Shown in pieces: positions 1-8,412 of a stretch of 41,798 nucleotides of DNA; within the stretch, counting starts at the first letter, position 1, and each line of letters begins with the position of its first letter. The stretch lies in the NCBI GenBank assembly GCA_900113425.1, contig FOZF01000001.1:1-41798 (forward strand), written 5' to 3'. The translations under genes were made by a program, and so were the position numbers. The stretch is from Stenotrophomonas maltophilia (GTDB lineage: Bacteria; Pseudomonadota; Gammaproteobacteria; Xanthomonadales; Xanthomonadaceae). The notes beneath the pieces were generated by a model, which did not search any database, had not been told where the DNA came from, and worked only from the letters and a program-made list of their open reading frames with translations.

Positions 1-1685
1 ACCGCAGCGTTGAGGGCCAGGATGTTGGTCTGGAAGGCGATGCCGTCGATGACGCTGATGATCTCGGCGATCTTCTTGGAGGAGGCTTCGATGGCGGACA
101 TGGTGGTGACCACCTGGCCGACCACTTCGCCGCCCTGGGAGGCGACGCCATGGGCACCGATGGCGAGCTGGTTGGCCTGGCGGGCGTGCTCGGCGTTCTG
201 GCGCACGGTGGAGGTCAGTTCCTCCATCGAGGCGGCGGTTTCTTCCAGGTTGGCGGCCTGCTGTTCGGTACGGCGCGACAGATCGTTGTTGCCCGAGGCG
301 ATCTCGCCGGCGGCGAGGGTGATGCTGGAGGCGCTGGCCTGGATCTGGCCGACGATGCGGGTCAGCTGGGTGACGGTGGTATTGGCGTCGTCACGCATGC
401 GTGCGAACACGCCGTTGAACTGGCCGTCCATGCGCGCGGTGAGATCCCCGGCAGCGATCGACTGCAGCAGCTGCGAGAGCTGGCCGAGATTGCCATCGGC
501 GACCTCCATCATGGTGTTCAGGTGATCGATCATCACCTTGAAGTCGTGCTGGAAGCGCTGTGCGTCGCCGCGCTGGCTGAAGTCGCCCGCGGCGGCTGCG
601 GCCGCGAGCTGCTGGATCTGCGTATTGATCGCCAGCAGGCTGGCCTTGGCCGCATCCATCGACTCATGCAGGATGGCGCGGCTGCCGGGCAGGCGGCGCG
701 CGTCCGGTGCGAGATTGCCGACGGCATACTGGTTGAGTACGTCGATCGCATCGCGGATCGCGTCCAGGTGCTCGAAAATGACCGTATTGATGCCGCTGGC
801 GAGCTGGCCGTAGACACCCGGGAAGTCTTCCGGGATGCGATGGCTGATATCCGGTCCGGCATGCATCTGCGCCATCAACTGCGTCTGCTCGGAGAAGCGG
901 CGCAGCATTGCGGTCATTTCCGAGGTGGCGGACAGCATCTTGCCGGCCTCGTCTTTGCTGGTGGCCTGGGTGCTGACGCTCAGATCACCGCGGGCGACTG
1001 CCTGGATGGCCTGCACGGCCTTGCCGAGCGGACCGGTCACGGCCCGCGAGATGACCGTGGCCAGCGCTGCCGCCAGCAACGACAGCAGCACGATGCAGCC
1101 GATGATGGCGATCATGCTGGCGCGATGGGTGGCGTTGGCATCGGCGATCCGCGCGTCCATCAGGCCGGCGATGTGGGCACCCAGTGCCTTCAGGGCGTCG
1201 AACAGTTCACGCCGTGCCGGGCGCGACTGCTCGTCGGAAATCTGCTGCGCCATGATGCCGTCGCCGGCGGCCACTGCGTCACGCATGGCCTTGTTGGCGG
1301 CGAAGTAGCGATCCACCTGCGCCGAGGCGGCGCGATACAGTTCGCGTTCCTTGTCCTGGGCCGGCAAGGCAGCATAGGCCGCCAGTTCATCGCGTACCGC
1401 TTTGGCGGTGGCGTCCATGCGCTTGTTGTAGTCGGCCACCTTGTCCGGCTGGTCCAGCATGGTCAGCTGGGCCAACTCGTAGGTGCGGAATTCACCGAGC
1501 TGCGAGCGGGCTTCGCCCAGATGCTGCACCGACGGAATATCGTTGCTGGCCATCGCCCCCAGCTGGTCATTGGCCTGGCTCAGGCGCAACAGTGCGAAAG
1601 CACCCAGCAGCAGGGTCATCAGGGTGGTGAGGGTGAACCCCACGGCCAGCTTGCGGGCGATGGGCAGATCGTGGAACCACTTCAT
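1..1685 (-). CDS. Methyl-accepting chemotaxis protein, 3' end cut by window edge
   Basis: Transmembrane chemoreceptor feeding CheA/CheW; 561 codons are visible before the window edge. Seen: a first membrane helix at about residues 13-33, a periplasmic helical region to about 189 that fits a four-helix-bundle sensor, and a second helix at about 190-212. A HAMP domain follows, then a long stretch with repeated HAMP-like endings ([23 protein letters not shown]) to about residue 465. The signalling hairpin shows [20 protein letters not shown] and ends in [12 protein letters not shown], just before the usual VEAARAGE turn. The ATG at 1685 has GGAG 8 bases upstream. The gene lies 344 bases downstream of a cheA and is separated from it by a terminator, so it probably has its own promoter, which I could not identify. 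The ligand is unknown. Confidence 0.93.
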   Translation of the reverse strand, partial: MKWFHDLPIARKLAVGFTLTTLMTLLLGAFALLRLSQANDQLGAMASNDIPSVQHLGEARSQLGEFRTYELAQLTMLDQPDKVADYNKRMDATAKAVRDELAAYAALPAQDKERELYRAASAQVDRYFAANKAMRDAVAAGDGIMAQQISDEQSRPARRELFDALKALGAHIAGLMDARIADANATHRASMIAIIGCIVLLSLLAAALATVISRAVTGPLGKAVQAIQAVARGDLSVSTQATSKDEAGKMLSATSEMTAMLRRFSEQTQLMAQMHAGPDISHRIPEDFPGVYGQLASGINTVIFEHLDAIRDAIDVLNQYAVGNLAPDARRLPGSRAILHESMDAAKASLLAINTQIQQLAAAAAAGDFSQRGDAQRFQHDFKVMIDHLNTMMEVADGNLGQLSQLLQSIAAGDLTARMDGQFNGVFARMRDDANTTVTQLTRIVGQIQASASSITLAAGEIASGNNDLSRRTEQQAANLEETAASMEELTSTVRQNAEHARQANQLAIGAHGVASQGGEVVGQVVTTMSAIEASSKKIAEIISVIDGIAFQTNILALNAA

Positions 1686-2029
1686 GCGGGTGCTCCAGGT
1701 GGGCAGAGTGCCGGGCGTGCGTGCCGGCCGGGGAGTGCAGCGCGAACGGGAGCCGATGCGGGCCCGGTCACGACTGTCACTGCGAGATAGCGGCGCACGG
1801 CCGGCGGACTTTATGGATGGGCGTCACATCCGGGTGCGTAGGGCTGCGGTGCGGAAGCGTTGCAGGGGAGGCGTTCCGGCCTGCACGCGGGTGGTTTCCG
1901 GCGGCGCCGTGGGCCGACGGAGTTCACGAAATGGAGCGGGAGGCGCGCACTCGCCTTGCCGCCGGCCGGCGCCCAAACGAAAACCGCCGCCCGGGTGGGG
2001 CGGCGGCTCCGGATCGCCTGCGCTCGGAC
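1686..2029. other. Intergenic region between cheA (second copy) and the chemoreceptor
   Basis: This 344-base gap holds the cheA terminator (1976-2006) and the leader of the chemoreceptor gene. I looked for sigma-28 and sigma-54 patterns reading towards the receptor and found none that is convincing. I see no small gene with a plausible ribosome binding site. Confidence 0.6.
1976..2006 (-). terminator. Rho-independent terminator after cheA (second copy)
   Basis: Reading on the minus strand, a perfect 9-bp GC-only stem (1998-2006 paired with 1984-1992, 5-base loop) is followed directly by the T-rich stretch TTTTCGTTT. It starts 23 bases after the cheA stop codon, so it should end the STAS-cheY-cheA transcript before the chemoreceptor gene. 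Confidence 0.85.
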
Positions 2030-4039
2030 TCAGGCGGCCTGCGGCACGCGCAGCGAGCGCACCAGCCCACCGATGTCGACGATCAGGGCAACGCGGCCAT
2101 CGCCGAGGATGGTGGCGCCGGACACGCCGCCGATACGCCGGTAGTTGTTCTCGATGTTCTTGACCACCACCTGCTGCTGACCGACCAGTTCGTCCACTTC
2201 CAGCGCGATCTTCTGCCCATCGCCTTCCACCACCACCACCAGCGATTCGCTGCCGGGCATGCGGGCGCCGTATCCGTAGTACTCGCTGAGGGACAGGATC
2301 GGCAGGTACTCGCCACGCACGCGCAGCACGCGCCCTTCGCCGGCCATGCTGCGGATGTCCTCCGGCTGCGGCTGCAGGGCTTCCAGCACATAGGCCAGCG
2401 GCAGGATCAATGTCTCGCCCGCCACCGCCACGGTCATGCCGTCGAGGATGGCCAGGGTCAGCGGCAGCCGGATCAGGGTGCGTGTTCCGGTGCCCAGGCT
2501 GCTTTCGATCTGTACTTCACCGCCCAGCGCCTGGATGTTGCGACGGACCACGTCCATGCCCACGCCGCGCCCGGACAGGTCGGTGACGGCGTCGGCGGTG
2601 GAGAAGCCCGGCTGGAAGATCAGGTCCCAGACCTGCGAATCGGTGGGATTGTCGGGCACGCTCAGGCCGCGTTCGGCCGCCTTGGCGAGGATCCTGGCGC
2701 GATCCAGGCCGCGTCCGTCGTCGCTGACTTCGATGACGATGTGGCCTCCCTGGTGCGACGCCGCCAGGGTGATGGTGCCGGTCTCGTCCTTGCCTGCGCC
2801 CTTGCGCACGTCCGGCATTTCCAGCCCGTGGTCGATGGAGTTGCGGACCAGGTGGACGAGCGGATCGGCGATCTTCTCGATCAGGCCCTTGTCCAGTTCG
2901 GTGCCTTCACCGATGGTGCGCAGGCGGACCTGCTTGCCGAGGCGGGTGGAGAGGTCGCGGACCAGGCGCGGGAAGCGGCGGAACACGGCGTCGACCGGCA
3001 GCATGCGTACGCCGATGACGGCTTCCTGCAGGTCGCGGGTGTTGCGTTCGAGCTGATCCAGGCCGGCGAACAGGCTTTCGGCAAGCACCGGATCCAGTGC
3101 GTGCGAGACCTGCTTGAGCATGGCCTGGGTGATGACCAGTTCACCGACCAGATTGATCAGCGCGTCGACCTTGTCGACACTGACGCGGATCGAGGTTTCC
3201 GCGTCCTGGCTGGTGCCAGGGGTGCCACTGGCGGCGGGGGTGGAGGCAACGGCGGGTACTGCAGCAACGGGCGTGGAAGGGGCGTTGGCTGTTGTATCGG
3301 GGGCGCGGGTGGCCAGGCTCGGCGGCGCTGCCGGACGGATGTCCAGTTCGCAGTCGTCCAGCACCCAGGCAAAGGTGTCTTCGATCTTGCTGCGCGGCAC
3401 CTTGCCGACCAGGCCAAGGTCCCACGCAAGATGGGCTTCGAGAGGGTCAAGCTGGGCGAAGCCGGGCAGGCGTTCGAGCCGCGCAGCGACCTGCAGCGAG
3501 CCGAGATGTTCCAGTTCGCGGATGATGCGCAGCGGATCATTGCCACTCATGAACAGTGAGGGCGCGGGGGTGAAGCCGATCTGCCAGGCTTCGGGCGTAT
3601 CGTCCACCGGTGCTGCGGCGGCAGCCGCGGCCGGGGCGCTGGCTGCCGGCTGGCCGGACAGCACTGCCTCCAGCCGCGCCTTCACCGCGGCGACGGCCGC
3701 CGGATCGGCCGCCTGGCCGTGCTCGGCCTCGCGCAGCAGGGCGCGCAGCACATCCACGGACGACAGCATCGCATCGACCGCATGCCCTTCCAGCGCGCGC
3801 TTGCCGGCGCGCAGCTCGTCCAGCAGCGTTTCCAGTACGTGGGTGAGCGCGGCGATGGCATCGAAGCCGAACGTACCGGCACCGCCCTTGATCGAGTGGG
3901 CGGCGCGGAACACCGAGTTGATGATCTCCGCGTCCTGCTGCCCCGACTCCAGGGCCAGCAGGCCGGCCTCCATCGCGTCGAGGCCTTCGCGGCTCTCTTC
4001 GAAGAAGGTGGCGTGGAAGCGTTGCAGGTCCATGCTCAT
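2030..4039 (-). CDS. cheA: Chemotaxis histidine kinase CheA (second copy)
   Basis: Sensor kinase that autophosphorylates on a histidine and passes the phosphate to CheY. The 669 residues are close to E. coli CheA in length and begin with the same MSMD. Seen: a P1 phosphotransfer domain with FRAAHSIKGGAGTFGF and phospho-accepting His48; a P2-like region at about 155-250; an alanine/proline/threonine-rich linker; P3 dimerisation helices starting near VDKVDALINLVGEL; the P4 ATPase with HLVRNSIDHGLE, DDGRGLD and GRGVGMDVV; and a C-terminal CheW-like P5 domain. It follows STAS and cheY in a separate three-gene unit with its own sigma-28-like promoter. A first cheA lies at 8552-10378. Its domain layout is closer to the E. 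coli enzyme than that copy is; which receptors it serves is not visible here. Confidence 0.95.
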   Translation of the reverse strand: MSMDLQRFHATFFEESREGLDAMEAGLLALESGQQDAEIINSVFRAAHSIKGGAGTFGFDAIAALTHVLETLLDELRAGKRALEGHAVDAMLSSVDVLRALLREAEHGQAADPAAVAAVKARLEAVLSGQPAASAPAAAAAAAPVDDTPEAWQIGFTPAPSLFMSGNDPLRIIRELEHLGSLQVAARLERLPGFAQLDPLEAHLAWDLGLVGKVPRSKIEDTFAWVLDDCELDIRPAAPPSLATRAPDTTANAPSTPVAAVPAVASTPAASGTPGTSQDAETSIRVSVDKVDALINLVGELVITQAMLKQVSHALDPVLAESLFAGLDQLERNTRDLQEAVIGVRMLPVDAVFRRFPRLVRDLSTRLGKQVRLRTIGEGTELDKGLIEKIADPLVHLVRNSIDHGLEMPDVRKGAGKDETGTITLAASHQGGHIVIEVSDDGRGLDRARILAKAAERGLSVPDNPTDSQVWDLIFQPGFSTADAVTDLSGRGVGMDVVRRNIQALGGEVQIESSLGTGTRTLIRLPLTLAILDGMTVAVAGETLILPLAYVLEALQPQPEDIRSMAGEGRVLRVRGEYLPILSLSEYYGYGARMPGSESLVVVVEGDGQKIALEVDELVGQQQVVVKNIENNYRRIGGVSGATILGDGRVALIVDIGGLVRSLRVPQAA

Positions 4040-4083
4040 GCAGTGGTGATCCGGAAGCGAAGAAGGGGAACGGCGCGGGGCGA

Positions 4084-4449
4084 TCAGCCCAGCACTTTCT
4101 GCACGGTGGCGACCAGCTGTTCCGGGTTGAACGGCTTGACCAGCCAGCCGGTGGCGCCGGCGGCCTTGCCTTCGGACTTCTTGTCGGCGGCGGACTCGGT
4201 GGTCAGCATCAGCAGCGGCGTGAACTTGTAGTCCGGCAGCTGGCGCAGCTCGCGGATCAGCGCAATGCCGTCCATGTTCGGCATGTTGACGTCGGTGACC
4301 ACCGCATTGAAGCGCTGTCCCTTCGCGCGGCCGAGCGCGACCGCGCCGTCTTCAGCTTCTTCGACGGCAAAACCGGCCGAGGTGAGGGCGAAGGACACCA
4401 TCTGGCGCATCGACGCCGAATCGTCCACCACCAAGATACGTGCGCTCAT
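4084..4449 (-). CDS. CheY-like single-domain response regulator (second copy)
   Basis: Receiver-only protein of 121 residues, probably phosphorylated by the CheA encoded 44 bases downstream. Seen: acidic pair Asp9/Asp10, phospho-acceptor Asp53 in VVTDVNMPNMDG, Thr83/Thr84 in MLTTES and Lys105 in WLVKPF, so all catalytic positions are present. There is no output domain. Its start overlaps the stop of the STAS gene by four bases (ATGA), which fits translational coupling. It differs clearly from the CheY at 10986-11378, which sits next to cheZ and is the better candidate for motor control. This copy may act as a phosphate sink or serve a second pathway; that is inference. Confidence 0.93.
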   Translation of the reverse strand: MSARILVVDDSASMRQMVSFALTSAGFAVEEAEDGAVALGRAKGQRFNAVVTDVNMPNMDGIALIRELRQLPDYKFTPLLMLTTESAADKKSEGKAAGATGWLVKPFNPEQLVATVQKVLG

Positions 4450-4754
4450 GCAGCGTTCTCCACAGATTTCAGGTTGTCATGGGGTACGTCCAGGCCCAGG
4501 GCCTGGGTGACGCCCAGCAGGCGTGCGGCGTCACGGAAGGTTGCAGTGCAACCGTGGAAGCCGGTGTCCAGGCCCGCCTCGCGGCGTGCCTGCACGAATG
4601 CACACAGCACCTGCACGGCGGCGGTGTGGACGCGGCCGACCTGGCTTGCATCCAGGGTCAGCTCGCCAGCCTGCGCCACCAGTGGGGCGAGGCGGTTCTT
4701 GAGCTCGGTGCTGGTCTCGATGCCGAGATCCTCACCCAGTTCGACAGTGCTCAT
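4446..4754 (-). CDS. STAS-domain protein (anti-sigma-antagonist/MlaB-like fold)
   Basis: Small STAS-fold protein of 102 residues, first gene of the STAS-cheY-cheA unit. Seen: the strand-helix pattern ending in LTLDASQVGRVHTAAVQVLC, which aligns with the conserved loop of SpoIIAA-type antagonists. At the place where those proteins carry a phosphorylatable Asp-Ser pair, this one has His43-Thr44, so phospho-control is uncertain. I chose the ATG at 4754 because GGAG lies 7 bases upstream; a TTG at 4769 in the same frame would add five residues but has no visible binding site. Its partner is not known. Placement with CheY and CheA suggests a role in the array or in phosphate control, but that is inference. 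Confidence 0.85.
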   Translation of the reverse strand: MSTVELGEDLGIETSTELKNRLAPLVAQAGELTLDASQVGRVHTAAVQVLCAFVQARREAGLDTGFHGCTATFRDAARLLGVTQALGLDVPHDNLKSVENAA

Positions 4755-4784
4755 CGTTGCTCCGGACAAACGGTTCCGTCATCC

Positions 4785-4811
4785 ATATCGGCGTCCGCCA
4801 AGGGTTCTTTA
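4785..4811 (-). promoter_or_regulatory. Sigma-28 (FliA) promoter candidate for STAS-cheY-cheA
   Basis: On the minus strand the site reads TAAAGAAC, 11 bases, GCCGATAT, against the enterobacterial consensus TAAAGTTT-N11-GCCGATAA. The -10 half matches 7 of 8 and the spacing is exact. The expected start of transcription is near 4778, leaving a leader of about 24 bases with the GGAG site of the STAS gene. Confidence 0.7.
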
Positions 4812-4831
4812 GGGGGCGGTGAGGCCTGCGT

Positions 4832-4847
4832 GCCCGTTCCAACGGGC
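4832..4847 (-). repeat. Perfect inverted repeat downstream of the ParP-like gene
   Basis: A 7-bp perfect stem (GCCCGTT / AACGGGC) with a 2-base centre lies 24 bases after the stop of the CheW-domain gene. There is no T-tract on the minus strand, so it is not a standard terminator; it may protect the 3' end of the upstream transcript. Confidence 0.45.
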
Positions 4848-4870
4848 CCGGGCAACGCCTGGACCCCGCC

Positions 4871-5866
4871 TCAGTTGAGCAGGCGGGTGGCGTCGAGCAG
4901 GATCATCGGCCGTTGGCTGACGCGGGCCACACCCCGGAAGAGGTCGTTGGAGATCTGGCAGATGCGGGCGGTATCCGGTGGCTCGATCTGCGAATCAGTG
5001 AGGTTGGCGACGTCTTCCACGGCCGAGACGCGCAGGCCGATGGTCTCGCCGTCTTCCTCCAGCACCACGATGCGGGTCTGTGCGTCGTCCTCGGCCGCCG
5101 CTGCGCCCAGATGCAGCCCAAGGTCCATCACCGGCACCACCTGGCCGCGCAGGTTCATGATCCCCAGCATCGCCGGCGCAGTGCCGCGCAGCGGCAGCAG
5201 GGGTACGGGCAGTACCACTTCCTGCACTTTCAGCAGTTCCAGTGCATAGGCCTGGCTGCCACAGCGCATCCGCAGCCAGCGCGAGGTGCGCTCGTTCGCG
5301 CGGCGGTGCTGCGGATGCGGGCTGTTGGCGGGTCGATGGGCCTGCGCCTGCAGTTCCTGCCAGCTGGCAGGGCGGCTGGGGGCGGGTGCATCGAGGGCGA
5401 CACGCGGCGGTGCTGCCGCCACCGGCGGCGCAGTGACGGGTGCCTGGGGTACGATCCGCGCGGGCGGCACCGCATCCACCCCTTCGCCACCGGCGGCTGC
5501 CTCGAAGGCGGCCTGCAGCGCGGGGCTGTCGGTGTGGGCCAGCAGCGCGTTTTCCGCGCCGTCGGTCTCGTAGATCACCTCATCGGGCAGATCGTCCCAG
5601 GTCGGCTGGCGTTCGGCAGCGGCCGGTGCAGGGGGCTGGCTGGCGGCCTCGAAGGCGGCCGCCAGAGCGGCATCATCCATGGGCACCACGTTGCTGCTGC
5701 CGGTTTCGTAGATGACCTCTGCCGGCAGATCGTCCCAGGTCGGCTCGCGTTCGGCGATGGCCGCCGGGGACGTTGCGTTGCCTGCTTCGAGGCTGGCCGC
5801 CACCGGGGCGATCGCTTCGCCCAGCAGCTCGTCCAGATAGTCGTCCAGCACGCCGGTGGTGTTCAT
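4871..5866 (-). CDS. CheW-domain protein with duplicated N-terminal motif, ParP-like
   Basis: Array coupling protein, 331 residues. Seen: residues 1-30 start MNTTGVLDDYLDELLGEAI; two copies of an approximately 46-residue unit (about 39-76 and 86-124), each with PTWDDLP, EVIYET and a final AL-AAFEAA; a proline/alanine-rich linker at about 130-190; and a CheW-like domain at about 196-331 with MLGIMNLRGQVVPVMDL. A plain CheW is about half this length. A long Pro-rich arm in front of a CheW-like domain, directly after a ParA-type ATPase, fits ParP of Vibrio and Pseudomonas, which links ParC to the chemosensory array at the pole. The real start is the ATG at 5866, which overlaps the upstream stop by four bases; the open frame runs further up only as a shadow. 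Family is fairly sure; the ParP role is inference. Confidence 0.88.
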   Translation of the reverse strand: MNTTGVLDDYLDELLGEAIAPVAASLEAGNATSPAAIAEREPTWDDLPAEVIYETGSSNVVPMDDAALAAAFEAASQPPAPAAAERQPTWDDLPDEVIYETDGAENALLAHTDSPALQAAFEAAAGGEGVDAVPPARIVPQAPVTAPPVAAAPPRVALDAPAPSRPASWQELQAQAHRPANSPHPQHRRANERTSRWLRMRCGSQAYALELLKVQEVVLPVPLLPLRGTAPAMLGIMNLRGQVVPVMDLGLHLGAAAAEDDAQTRIVVLEEDGETIGLRVSAVEDVANLTDSQIEPPDTARICQISNDLFRGVARVSQRPMILLDATRLLN

Positions 5867-6645
5867 GCGGCCTGCTCCAGCGCGCGCGCATCCTCGCCAA
5901 GGATCCAGTTCAGCGCGCGACGGTAGGCCGCGAGCCCGCGGCCGGGATAGTCCTCGCCGACGCTCGGCAGGGTCAGGCCGGCCGCGTTGCTGACCCGCGT
6001 GTCGATCGGAATCGCATCCTCCCAGACGCGTGCGCCGTGGCGGTCCTGCATGCTGCGCAGTGATTCGTTGCCGGTGCGGGTGCGGCGGTCGAACAGGGTG
6101 GGCAGGATCGAGATCGGCAGCGGGCGCCGGCGCGAGCGCTCGACCATCTCGCCGGTGCGTACCATGCCGTCCAGCCCGTGCAGCGCCAGCGGCTCGGCCT
6201 GCGTCGGAATGATCAGGCGGTCCGCTGCCGCGAGCGCATTGATCATCAGCAGGCCGAGTGTGGGCGCGCAGTCCAGCAGGATGTAGTCGTGCTGGCCCTG
6301 GTGCCGTGCCAGCGCATTCTGCAGCGCCAGGCCAAGGCCCGGCTGGTTGGCGCTGCGGCGTTCCAGCGTGGCCAGTGCCGGCTGTGCACAGACGTAGTCC
6401 AGGCCGCTGACGCTGCTGGTGTGGCAAAGGCTGGACAGCTCGGCCGGAGGTGCGCCGAACAGCTCAAGTACGCCGGTCGGTGGCGGGTCCACCGGCACGC
6501 CGAAGGCGCGGCTGAGGGAGGCGTGGGGATCAAGATCGATCAGCAGCACGCGATGGCCCTGCGTGGCCAGGTTGCGGCCGAGGGCCAGGGTGGTCGTCGT
6601 CTTGCCGACTCCGCCCTTCTGGTTGGCGACTGCCCAGATGCGCAT
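5863..6645 (-). CDS. ParA-family ATPase, ParC-like chemosensory array positioning protein
   Basis: Deviant Walker-type ATPase of 260 residues. Seen: KGGVGKTTT at 10-18, the Walker B-like LLIDLDPHASLS, DYILLDCAPTLG and a full-length C-terminal half. There is no DNA-binding extension and no parB follows, so plasmid or chromosome partition is unlikely. Its place between motD and a CheW-domain protein matches the ParC-ParP arrangement known in Vibrio and Pseudomonas, where ParC recruits chemotaxis arrays to the cell pole. The ATG at 6645 has AAGGAG 8 bases upstream, and that site lies inside the last codons of motD, so the two are probably translated together. The array role is inferred from context. 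Confidence 0.9.
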   Translation of the reverse strand: MRIWAVANQKGGVGKTTTTLALGRNLATQGHRVLLIDLDPHASLSRAFGVPVDPPPTGVLELFGAPPAELSSLCHTSSVSGLDYVCAQPALATLERRSANQPGLGLALQNALARHQGQHDYILLDCAPTLGLLMINALAAADRLIIPTQAEPLALHGLDGMVRTGEMVERSRRRPLPISILPTLFDRRTRTGNESLRSMQDRHGARVWEDAIPIDTRVSNAAGLTLPSVGEDYPGRGLAAYRRALNWILGEDARALEQAA

Positions 6646-6649
6646 GGGT

Positions 6650-7663
6650 TTACTCCTTCATTGCCGGGGGAGCGGCGGCGCCGACACGGCTGCCAGCCGG
6701 CACCGGTGGCAACTGCACCGGTGCGATGGGGGACGGGGAGGGCACTGTGGCGGGTGGTGCCGCAGGCCCGGCGGACGGGGCTGCCGCGCCGCTGGCGGCG
6801 TTCAGGCGCTGGCCCAGCGGGTCGACCGCGTGCGAGGTATCGGCCAGGATGATGACCATCACCCTCCGGTTGCGGTTGCGACCCTGCGCACTGTCGTTGT
6901 CCTCGCGCGGGCGGAACTGGCCGTAGCCGACCATGGCCAGACGCGAGGGCTGCAGGCCCTGGTCGGCGAACAGGTGCACCACGCTGGCGGCCCGCGCGGC
7001 CGACAGTTCCCAATTGGAGGGGAAGGTGGCGGTGGCGATCGGCACGTTGTCGGTATGGCCTTCCACCCGCACGCTGTTGGGCACGTCACGCAGCACGCCG
7101 GCCAGGCTGGACAGCGTCCCGCGCGCGTGCACGTCCAGCGCCGCCGAGCCGGTCGGGAACAGGATGTCGCTGTTGATCTCCACTTCGATCCACAGCTCGG
7201 TGCGGCGCACGCTGATCATGCCGCGCTCGATCAGCGGCGACAGCGCGGCGGTCAACCGGTCGGCGATGCCGCTGAGCTGGCGCTCGGCACGGGCGATCTG
7301 CTCCTGGTCGTGCACCGAGACCGGCATGCGCATCTGCGAGGCCATGGCCGGCAGGAGGGTAGGGTCGTGCGAGGGTGCCGGTGCGGACGGGCCGATCTTG
7401 GTGCCGGACTTGATCACCGACGGACTGTCCCAGCCGCCCCCCTGCACCTGCGTGTTGCCGACCTGCACCGGATTGATGGTGCGCGGCGCGCCACCGAAGG
7501 CATCGGTGAGCGCATCGGCCATGATCCGGTACTTGCCCTCGTTGATCGAGGAGATCGCATACATCACCACGAAGAAGGCCAGCAGCAGCGTCATCAGATC
7601 GGCATAGGGGATCGCCCATGCTTCATGGTTGGCGTGCTCTTCGTGGTGTCTGCGGCGGGCCAT
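6650..7663 (-). CDS. motD: Flagellar motor stator protein MotD (MotB family)
   Basis: Ion-channel and peptidoglycan-anchoring subunit of the second stator type of Pseudomonas and xanthomonads. The protein has 337 residues. Seen: a basic N-terminus, one membrane helix at about 19-40 that starts PYADLMTLLLAFF and holds the channel aspartate Asp22, a linker, and an OmpA-like domain at about 180-300 with VRVEGHTDNVP and GYGQFRPREDN that binds peptidoglycan. The C-terminus is a proline/alanine-rich tail. It starts one base after the motC stop. No MotAB-type pair is present in this window. Confidence 0.95.
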   Translation of the reverse strand: MARRRHHEEHANHEAWAIPYADLMTLLLAFFVVMYAISSINEGKYRIMADALTDAFGGAPRTINPVQVGNTQVQGGGWDSPSVIKSGTKIGPSAPAPSHDPTLLPAMASQMRMPVSVHDQEQIARAERQLSGIADRLTAALSPLIERGMISVRRTELWIEVEINSDILFPTGSAALDVHARGTLSSLAGVLRDVPNSVRVEGHTDNVPIATATFPSNWELSAARAASVVHLFADQGLQPSRLAMVGYGQFRPREDNDSAQGRNRNRRVMVIILADTSHAVDPLGQRLNAASGAAAPSAGPAAPPATVPSPSPIAPVQLPPVPAGSRVGAAAPPAMKE

Positions 7664-7664
7664 G

Positions 7665-8405
7665 TCAGTGCAGGAAGCCGGACAGGTTGGTTTCGATGTT
7701 GCGCGGGTTCTCGCCCTGCGCGATCGAGATCAGGCCTTCGATGACCATCTCGCGGTCGCGGCTGTTGTGAGCGATCACCCCCTTCAGCTTGGCGGCGATC
7801 GGCAGGAACAGCAGGTTGGCCGACGCGATGCCGTAGATGGTGGCGGTGAAGGCGGCGGCGATGCCATGCCCCAGCTTGCTGGGGTCGGCCAGGTTCTTCA
7901 TGACGGCGATCAGGCCCAGCACCGCACCGATGATGCCCAGCGTTGGCGCATAGATGCCCATGCCTTCGAAGACCTTGGCAGCGGCCTGGTCACGGTGTTC
8001 CTGGCTGCCCAGCTCGATCTCCAGCATGTGCCGGATCGATTCGGGCTCGACGCCATCGACCAGCAGCTGCAGGCCTTTGCGCAGGAACGGATCCTGCTGC
8101 GCTTCCACCTGCGCTTCCAGGCCCAGCAGGCCCTGGCGGCGGGCGATGTTGCTCCACTCGACGATCTGCTGGATGAGCTCGCGACGATCGCTGTGTGGCG
8201 GGCGCACAACCCAGCGCACGATCCGGAAGGCGTGCCTGAATACGGCGGGTGCGGTGTGCAGCAGGATCGCGGCGATGGTGCCGACGATGACGATCACGAA
8301 CGCCGCAGGCGACCACAGGGACGCCAGTCCGGCGCCCTTGAGGATGCTGCCGCCGACCAGCGAGGCCAGGGCGAGAAAGAGTCCAATGAGGCTGAGTCTA
8401 TCCAT
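7665..8405 (-). CDS. motC: Flagellar motor stator protein MotC (MotA family)
   Basis: Proton-channel partner of MotD, 246 residues, the usual length for this subgroup. Seen: MDRLSLIGLFLALASLVGGS at the start, four membrane helices (about 5-25, 32-52, 150-172 and 180-203), a cytoplasmic loop with charged residues that would touch FliG, and the conserved GIIGAVLGLIAVM. I chose the ATG at 8405 because the MotA family begins at this point; a GTG at 8444 would add 13 residues unlike the family. The ATG has no visible ribosome binding site and lies only about 8 bases from a sigma-28-like -10 element, so the message may be leaderless. Confidence 0.95.
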   Translation of the reverse strand: MDRLSLIGLFLALASLVGGSILKGAGLASLWSPAAFVIVIVGTIAAILLHTAPAVFRHAFRIVRWVVRPPHSDRRELIQQIVEWSNIARRQGLLGLEAQVEAQQDPFLRKGLQLLVDGVEPESIRHMLEIELGSQEHRDQAAAKVFEGMGIYAPTLGIIGAVLGLIAVMKNLADPSKLGHGIAAAFTATIYGIASANLLFLPIAAKLKGVIAHNSRDREMVIEGLISIAQGENPRNIETNLSGFLH

Positions 8406-8412
8406 GGGTCCG

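Noticed and set aside
1721..3559. Long plus-strand open frame of 612 codons
   Set aside because: It is antisense to cheA, rich in Gly/His/Gln/Asp in the pattern expected from the reverse of high-GC codons, and has no family motif.
5867..6427. N-terminal extension of the CheW-domain gene across the ParA-like gene
   Set aside because: The extension overlaps the ATPase out of frame and is low complexity; the ATG at 5866 overlaps the upstream stop by four bases.
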